Assembly: GCF_004330295.1 (NCBI RefSeq)
Contig: NZ_SJOJ01000009.1
Location: 1-64,000 of the forward strand
From: Rahnella victoriana
GTDB lineage: Bacteria > Pseudomonadota > Gammaproteobacteria > Enterobacterales > Enterobacteriaceae
Length of the DNA stretch: 64,000 bases
Reading direction: 5' to 3'
This document shows positions 60,048-64,000 of the stretch, in pieces (the first letter of the stretch is position 1; each line of letters opens with the position of its first letter). The position numbers were made by a program, and so were the translations under genes. Under the pieces are notes generated by a model, which saw only the letters and a list, made by a program, of their open reading frames with translations, had not been told where the DNA came from and did not search any database.

Positions 60048-61370
60048 TTACTGACCTGAAGAGGCACCTTCGGCAAATTTTGCCGCGCGGGTCGTCTCAC
60101 TGTTCAAATCACGGCTGAGATAAATACCGGTCAGCAACCCAATCGCGGACAAGGCCAGCACATAATATGCCGGTGCCATCGGGGTCAGGCGCATAATCAG
60201 CGTAACGAAAACCGGTGTCAGCCCGCCGAAAATCGCGTAGGCCACGTTGTAAGAGAAGGAGATGCCGGTAAAACGCACTTCTGCCGGGAATGCCCGCACC
60301 ATCACATACGGCACCGCGCCGACCACACCGACGCTCAGTCCCGCCAGGGCATACATGCCCATCAGCACCGAGGCATCCGCCGCGACCATATGATAGAAAG
60401 ACCAGCTGCAAATCCCGAGGAACAGGCTGCCGAAGATGAAGGTTTTGCTGGCACCGAGGCGGTCCACAATGCTGCCCGAGATAATGCAGCCAAACATCAG
60501 CGCGATGGTGGCCAGACAGTTTGCCTGCAATGCCGCTGCCGCCGGAATGCCAAACTGTTTCTGCAACCAGGTCGGCGTCATCAGGATCACCACCACGATG
60601 CCGGCCGATAACAGCCAGGTCATCAGCATCGAGACCACGATTTCTTTTTTATGATTGGCCACCACGGCTTTCAGCGGTAACTCTTCCGCCAGCGCTTTGT
60701 GCGCTTTCATCTCCATAAAGACAGGCGTTTCCTGTAACCAGCGGCGCAGGTACATGGCGATCAGACCGAAAATCCCACCAATAAAGAAAGGAATACGCCA
60801 GCCATACTGGCTGATGGTCGCAGGTGTCATGCTTGTGTTCAGTAAAGTTGCCACCAGTGAGCCCAGCAGGATCCCCAGGGTTAACCCGGCGGTGAGTGTA
60901 CCGCAGGCAAAACCAATGCGGTTACGCGGCACATGTTCTGCCACGAAGACCCATGCGCCCGGCACCTCGCCCCCGATCGCCGCGCCCTGTAACAGCCGCA
61001 TCAGCAGCAGTAGTAACGGTGCCGCCATACCGATCGAGGCGTAGGTCGGTAACAATCCCATCGCCAGCGTCGGCAAAGCCATTAATAAAATGCTCAGGCT
61101 GAACATCCGCTTACGGCCCACCAGATCGCCAAAGTGCGCCATGATGATGCCACCCAGGGGCCGCGCCAGATATCCGGCGGCGAAAATACCAAAGGTCTGA
61201 ACCTGACGCAGCCAGTCGGGCATGTCTGCCGGGAAGAAGAGATCGCCAATCACCGCAGCGAAGAAGACGAAAATAATGAAGTCGTAGAATTCGAGAGCGC
61301 CGCCCAAAGCCGCAAGGGAGAGCGTTTTGAAGTCCTGCCGGTTCAACCGGCGCGATTGTGCGTGTTGCAT
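60048..61370 (-). CDS. MHS-family metabolite/proton symporter (MFS)
   Basis: A 440-residue, 12-helix MFS transporter of the metabolite:H+ symporter family (ProP, ShiA, KgtP relatives). The signature GGALEFYDFIIFVFFA opens helix 1 (about 23-38). The MFS loop motif HFGDLVGRKRMF is near residue 80 and RLLQGAAIGGEVPGA near residue 125. Family members take up dicarboxylates, aromatic acids or betaines; this substrate is unknown. It is an insertion relative to the E. coli satP-mog order. Two palindromes flank its likely promoter. Confidence 0.88.
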   Translation of the reverse strand: MQHAQSRRLNRQDFKTLSLAALGGALEFYDFIIFVFFAAVIGDLFFPADMPDWLRQVQTFGIFAAGYLARPLGGIIMAHFGDLVGRKRMFSLSILLMALPTLAMGLLPTYASIGMAAPLLLLLMRLLQGAAIGGEVPGAWVFVAEHVPRNRIGFACGTLTAGLTLGILLGSLVATLLNTSMTPATISQYGWRIPFFIGGIFGLIAMYLRRWLQETPVFMEMKAHKALAEELPLKAVVANHKKEIVVSMLMTWLLSAGIVVVILMTPTWLQKQFGIPAAAALQANCLATIALMFGCIISGSIVDRLGASKTFIFGSLFLGICSWSFYHMVAADASVLMGMYALAGLSVGVVGAVPYVMVRAFPAEVRFTGISFSYNVAYAIFGGLTPVFVTLIMRLTPMAPAYYVLALSAIGLLTGIYLSRDLNSETTRAAKFAEGASSGQ

Positions 61371-61427
61371 AGGATACCGTCAGACACCAGAGAGAAGAAT
61401 GGAAAAAGGCTTTGCCACCTCATGTAA

Positions 61428-61472
61428 AGTAATCATTACTATAACGGCAAATATTTTTCACACCAGTGGTGT
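61428..61472 (-). promoter_or_regulatory. Palindromic operator region of the MHS transporter gene
   Basis: Two perfect 13-bp palindromes, AGTAATCATTACT (61428-61440) and ACACCAGTGGTGT (61460-61472), bracket a minus-strand TATAGT -10 box (61443-61438). The second covers the expected -35. This arrangement suggests control by one or two dimeric regulators, which cannot be named. Confidence 0.5.
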
Positions 61473-61512
61473 CTGACGCATAACTACGCTTAATGTTAAA
61501 AATGATCGCTAT

Positions 61513-62100
61513 TCAGCTTTTTGTATCGCGGCGGGCACTTTTGGGACGGAAAGCTGCTACCACGTTGTCATGGGTCTCGATATAAGGGCCGTCGAGCAAC
61601 TGGATGCAGTAAGGCACGCTGGCAAAAATGCCGGAAACAATCACTTTACCGTCGGCATCTTTCAGCCCTTCCAGCGTTTCCTGAATGGATTTCGGCTGGC
61701 CGGGTAAATTAAGGATCAGCGCCTGTTTGCGGATCACGCCAACCTGCCGCGACAAAATCGCCGTCGGCACAAAATGCAGGCTGATCTGGCGCATCTGTTC
61801 GCCAAAGCCAGGCATCTCCCGGTCAGCCACAGCCAGCGTGGCATCCGGCGTGACATCACGGCGCGCAGGCCCGGTTCCGCCGGTGGTCAGCACCAGATGA
61901 CACCCGCTTTCATCCACCAGTTCACTGATCGCCTGTTCAATTAACGGTTGCTCGTCGGGGATCAGTTTTTTCTCCAGCTTAAAAGGCGTAATGAGCGCTT
62001 TTTCCAGCCACGCTTCCAGCGCCGGAATGCCTTTGTCCTGATAAACACCGTTCGACGCGCGGTCCGACACCGATACCAGACCAATTCGTAATGTATCCAT
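61513..62100 (-). CDS. mog: Molybdopterin adenylyltransferase Mog
   Basis: Adenylylates molybdopterin before molybdate insertion. The start at 62100 (MDTLRIGLVSVSDRAS) gives 195 residues, as in E. coli. TTGGTGPARRDVTPDAT is the MoCF substrate motif. Most of the sequence to the C-terminal KSARRDTKS is nearly identical to E. coli Mog. Confidence 0.96.
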   Translation of the reverse strand: MDTLRIGLVSVSDRASNGVYQDKGIPALEAWLEKALITPFKLEKKLIPDEQPLIEQAISELVDESGCHLVLTTGGTGPARRDVTPDATLAVADREMPGFGEQMRQISLHFVPTAILSRQVGVIRKQALILNLPGQPKSIQETLEGLKDADGKVIVSGIFASVPYCIQLLDGPYIETHDNVVAAFRPKSARRDTKS

Positions 62101-62180
62101 GCTATTTCTCCACAGCATTTTTCTTCATTGTCACAGCCCTCAGTATATCGGTAACCGGCCGGTGGTTTTATCGCAGGCAC

Positions 62181-62208
62181 AAAAAAAGCGGCTGATTAGC
62201 CGCTTTTT
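62181..62208 (-). terminator. talB terminator
   Basis: Perfect 11-bp stem AAAAAGCGGCT/AGCCGCTTTTT with a GATT loop (62183-62208). On the minus strand it ends in a T run and lies just past the talB stop. Confidence 0.88.
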
Positions 62209-62226
62209 GCTGAAACTGAGTGCTGA

Positions 62227-63180
62227 TTACAGCAGGTCAGAAATCATTTTTTCCAGTTTGCCCTGATCGACTGCAAACTTACGGATGCCATCCGCCAGTT
62301 TGTCGACAGCCATTGGATCCTGGTTGTGCTCCCAGTAGAACTGAGGTTCAGTCAGTGGCGCCGGACGTGGTTTGGTTTCACCGGAGAAGGACAGTTTGCG
62401 CTCCAGCGGGCCTTCGCTTTCTGCCAGCTCTTTGAGCAGCGCAGGGGCGATGGTCAGACGGTCACAGCCAGCCAGTTCGATGATTTCGCCGATGTTACGG
62501 AAACTTGCACCCATCACGACAGTTTCGTAGCCGTGTTGTTTGTAGTATTCGTAGATTTCAGTCACGGACACAACGCCCGGATCTTCATGCGGTGCGAATT
62601 CTTTTTTGTCGCCATTGGCTTTGTACCAGTCGAGGATACGGCCAACGAACGGAGAAATCAGGAACACACCAGCTTCCGCACACGCACGAGCCTGAGCGAA
62701 GGAGAACAGCAGGGTCAGGTTACAGTTGATGCCTTCTTTTTCCAGTTTCTCTGCAGCGCGGATGCCCTGCCAGGTAGAAGCCAGTTTGATCAGGATACGG
62801 TCGTTGGTGATGCCTGCATCGTTGTAGAGTTTGATCAGGCGTTTAGCTTTCGCCACGCTGGCATCGGTGTCGTAGGACAGACGCGCGTCAACTTCTGTTG
62901 AAATACGGCCCGGGACCAGTTTCAGGATTTCCAGACCGATATTTACTGCCAGTTTGTCAGCGGCATCAGTGATCTGCTGGTCATGATCGCTGCTCTGGTC
63001 ACGTGCCCAGGCGATAGCTTCGTCGATCAGTTTACGGTATTCAGGAATTTGCGCAGCGCTGAGGATCAGTGACGGGTTAGTGGTCGCATCCTGCGGCTGG
63101 TACAACTTCATTGCCGCGATATCTCCGGTGTCAGCAACAACCTGAGTCATTTGGCGTAGGGAAGTCAGTTTATCGGTCAT
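62227..63180 (-). CDS. talB: Transaldolase B
   Basis: Pentose-phosphate enzyme exchanging dihydroxyacetone units between sedoheptulose-7-P and glyceraldehyde-3-P. The start at 63180 ([10 protein letters not shown]) gives 317 residues. The Schiff-base lysine lies in [15 protein letters not shown] (about residue 132). [10 protein letters not shown] is the other family signature. Followed by a strong terminator. Confidence 0.96.
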   Translation of the reverse strand: MTDKLTSLRQMTQVVADTGDIAAMKLYQPQDATTNPSLILSAAQIPEYRKLIDEAIAWARDQSSDHDQQITDAADKLAVNIGLEILKLVPGRISTEVDARLSYDTDASVAKAKRLIKLYNDAGITNDRILIKLASTWQGIRAAEKLEKEGINCNLTLLFSFAQARACAEAGVFLISPFVGRILDWYKANGDKKEFAPHEDPGVVSVTEIYEYYKQHGYETVVMGASFRNIGEIIELAGCDRLTIAPALLKELAESEGPLERKLSFSGETKPRPAPLTEPQFYWEHNQDPMAVDKLADGIRKFAVDQGKLEKMISDLL

Positions 63181-63454
63181 TATGGCATATCTCATCGTTT
63201 GGACGTTTTCGTATAGGCATTTTCATGCCTTGCCTTTGGCTGATGATAACATGCAAAAAGCCAGGCGCAAGGCGCATATCACGGCATGCTCGGCTACGAA
63301 CATCTATGGATTTCTCACCTTCTAAAACACACAAATTCAGCCAAAATGCATATGTTACCGGTTCGATAAAAAAGGTATGTTAGCCCTCCGAAGTGGTCAT
63401 TGCCCTGAAGGAAAACCATAAAAACGATGAAGGGTAATCAACCAAGGATAACTC
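63181..63454. other. talB-alsT divergent intergenic region
   Basis: About 270 bases between divergent genes. No ORF resembles a known protein. It should contain the promoters of both genes; I could not assign boxes with confidence. Confidence 0.45.
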
Positions 63455-64000
63455 ATGAATGATCTGCTGGATTTTTTCGACACCATTCTCTGGAGTTCGA
63501 TCCTGATTTACCTGCTGTTTGGCACCGGCATTTATCTGACCTTCCGTCTGGGCCTGATTCCGCTACGCCGCTTTGCCCATCTGTTCTCCCTGTCCCATTT
63601 TGCCTCCAACCATGATCCGCGCGGCGTTTCCCCCTGGCGCATTTTGTGTCTGAGTCTGGCTTCGCGCATCGGGACCGGCAACCTGACTGGCGTCGCCATC
63701 GCCATTACGCTCGGCGGGCCGGGCGCCGTCTTCTGGATGTGGGTCATTGGCGTGTTCAGCATGGCGACCGCACTGATAGAAAATACGCTGGCGCAGATTT
63801 ATAAAGGCATCGGGACCCGTGGAAAATTTCGCGGCGGTCCGGCCGATTATATGGAGAAAGGGCTGGGCATGCGCTGGATGGGCGTCCTGTTTTCGCTGCT
63901 GATGGTGCTGTCCTGCGGCTTTATTTTCAGCGCGTTACAGGCCAATTCCATTGCGCAGGCGTCTTTCCATCTGCTGCATGTTCCGGTGCTGACGACCGCC
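63455..64000 (+). CDS. Sodium/alanine symporter, AGCS family (partial, 5' part)
   Basis: Open from ATG 63455 through the last base (182 codons, no stop), so only the N-terminal part is in the window. AAGGA lies upstream of the ATG. The sequence has several hydrophobic helices and the AGCS signature ASRIGTGNLTGVAIAITLGGPGAVFWMW in slightly diverged form, followed by KFRGGPADYMEKGLGMRWMGVLF. E. coli AlsT (YaaJ) is encoded at the equivalent position beside talB and aligns throughout. The residue differences leave room for a paralogue, so no symbol is assigned. Confidence 0.88.
   Translation, partial: MNDLLDFFDTILWSSILIYLLFGTGIYLTFRLGLIPLRRFAHLFSLSHFASNHDPRGVSPWRILCLSLASRIGTGNLTGVAIAITLGGPGAVFWMWVIGVFSMATALIENTLAQIYKGIGTRGKFRGGPADYMEKGLGMRWMGVLFSLLMVLSCGFIFSALQANSIAQASFHLLHVPVLTTA

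Overview
The window is a stretch of enterobacterial chromosome. Protein sequences and gene order match the E. coli K-12 segment from leu to talB closely: leuLABCD, setA, sgrS/sgrT-sgrR, thiBPQ, yabI, polB, rapA, rluA, djlA, lptD-surA-pdxA-rsmA-apaG-apaH, folA, kefFC, carAB, dapB, ispH-fkpB-lspA-ileS-ribF, rpsT, nhaR/nhaA, dnaKJ, satP, mog, talB and an alsT-type gene. Divergence from E. coli, a Serratia-type ChiA and the extra genes suggest a member of the Yersiniaceae such as Rahnella, Serratia or Ewingella. The genus is an inference from memory of these proteins; no search was run.

Layout. 1-5300: a long perfect inverted repeat at the very edge, then the leucine operon with its attenuator. 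5300-8650: the glucose-phosphate stress module (SetA efflux pump, dual-function RNA SgrS with the SgrT peptide, regulator SgrR). 8650-12210: a TPP riboswitch with an unusually large P3 arm, then the thiamine ABC importer thiBPQ. 12200-19490: yabI, polB, rapA and rluA. 19490-23480: an accessory S6-type serine protease autotransporter inserted between rluA and djlA. 23545-31920: djlA, then the outer-membrane biogenesis cluster with pdxA, rsmA, apaGH and folA. 32330-38450: a LysE-type exporter, the KefFC potassium/proton system and a large multi-module chitinase. 38450-44140: carAB and dapB. 44140-47010: a long non-coding region followed by a porin and an SMP-30-type lactonase. 47077-53512: ispH-fkpB-lspA-ileS-ribF and rpsT. 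53585-59060: NhaR/NhaA and DnaKJ with sigma-32 promoters. 59372-64000: SatP, an MHS-family transporter, Mog, transaldolase and the start of an alanine/sodium symporter.

Intact regulation is visible in several places: leucine attenuation, a TPP riboswitch, SgrS pairing sequence, two ARG boxes at carA, heat-shock promoters at dnaK, a LexA-like box at polB, and a CRP-like site at the chitinase gene. Most convergent gene pairs share a terminator.

I saw no CRISPR array, tRNA, rRNA, transposase, prophage or recognisable defence cassette. Accessory content is limited to single genes or pairs in otherwise syntenic core: the autotransporter, LysE exporter, chitinase, porin plus lactonase, and MHS transporter. 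The most unusual sequence features are the 65-bp inverted repeat at 1-214 and the roughly 160-nt palindromic insertion inside the TPP riboswitch. I did not find a convincing undescribed multi-gene system.
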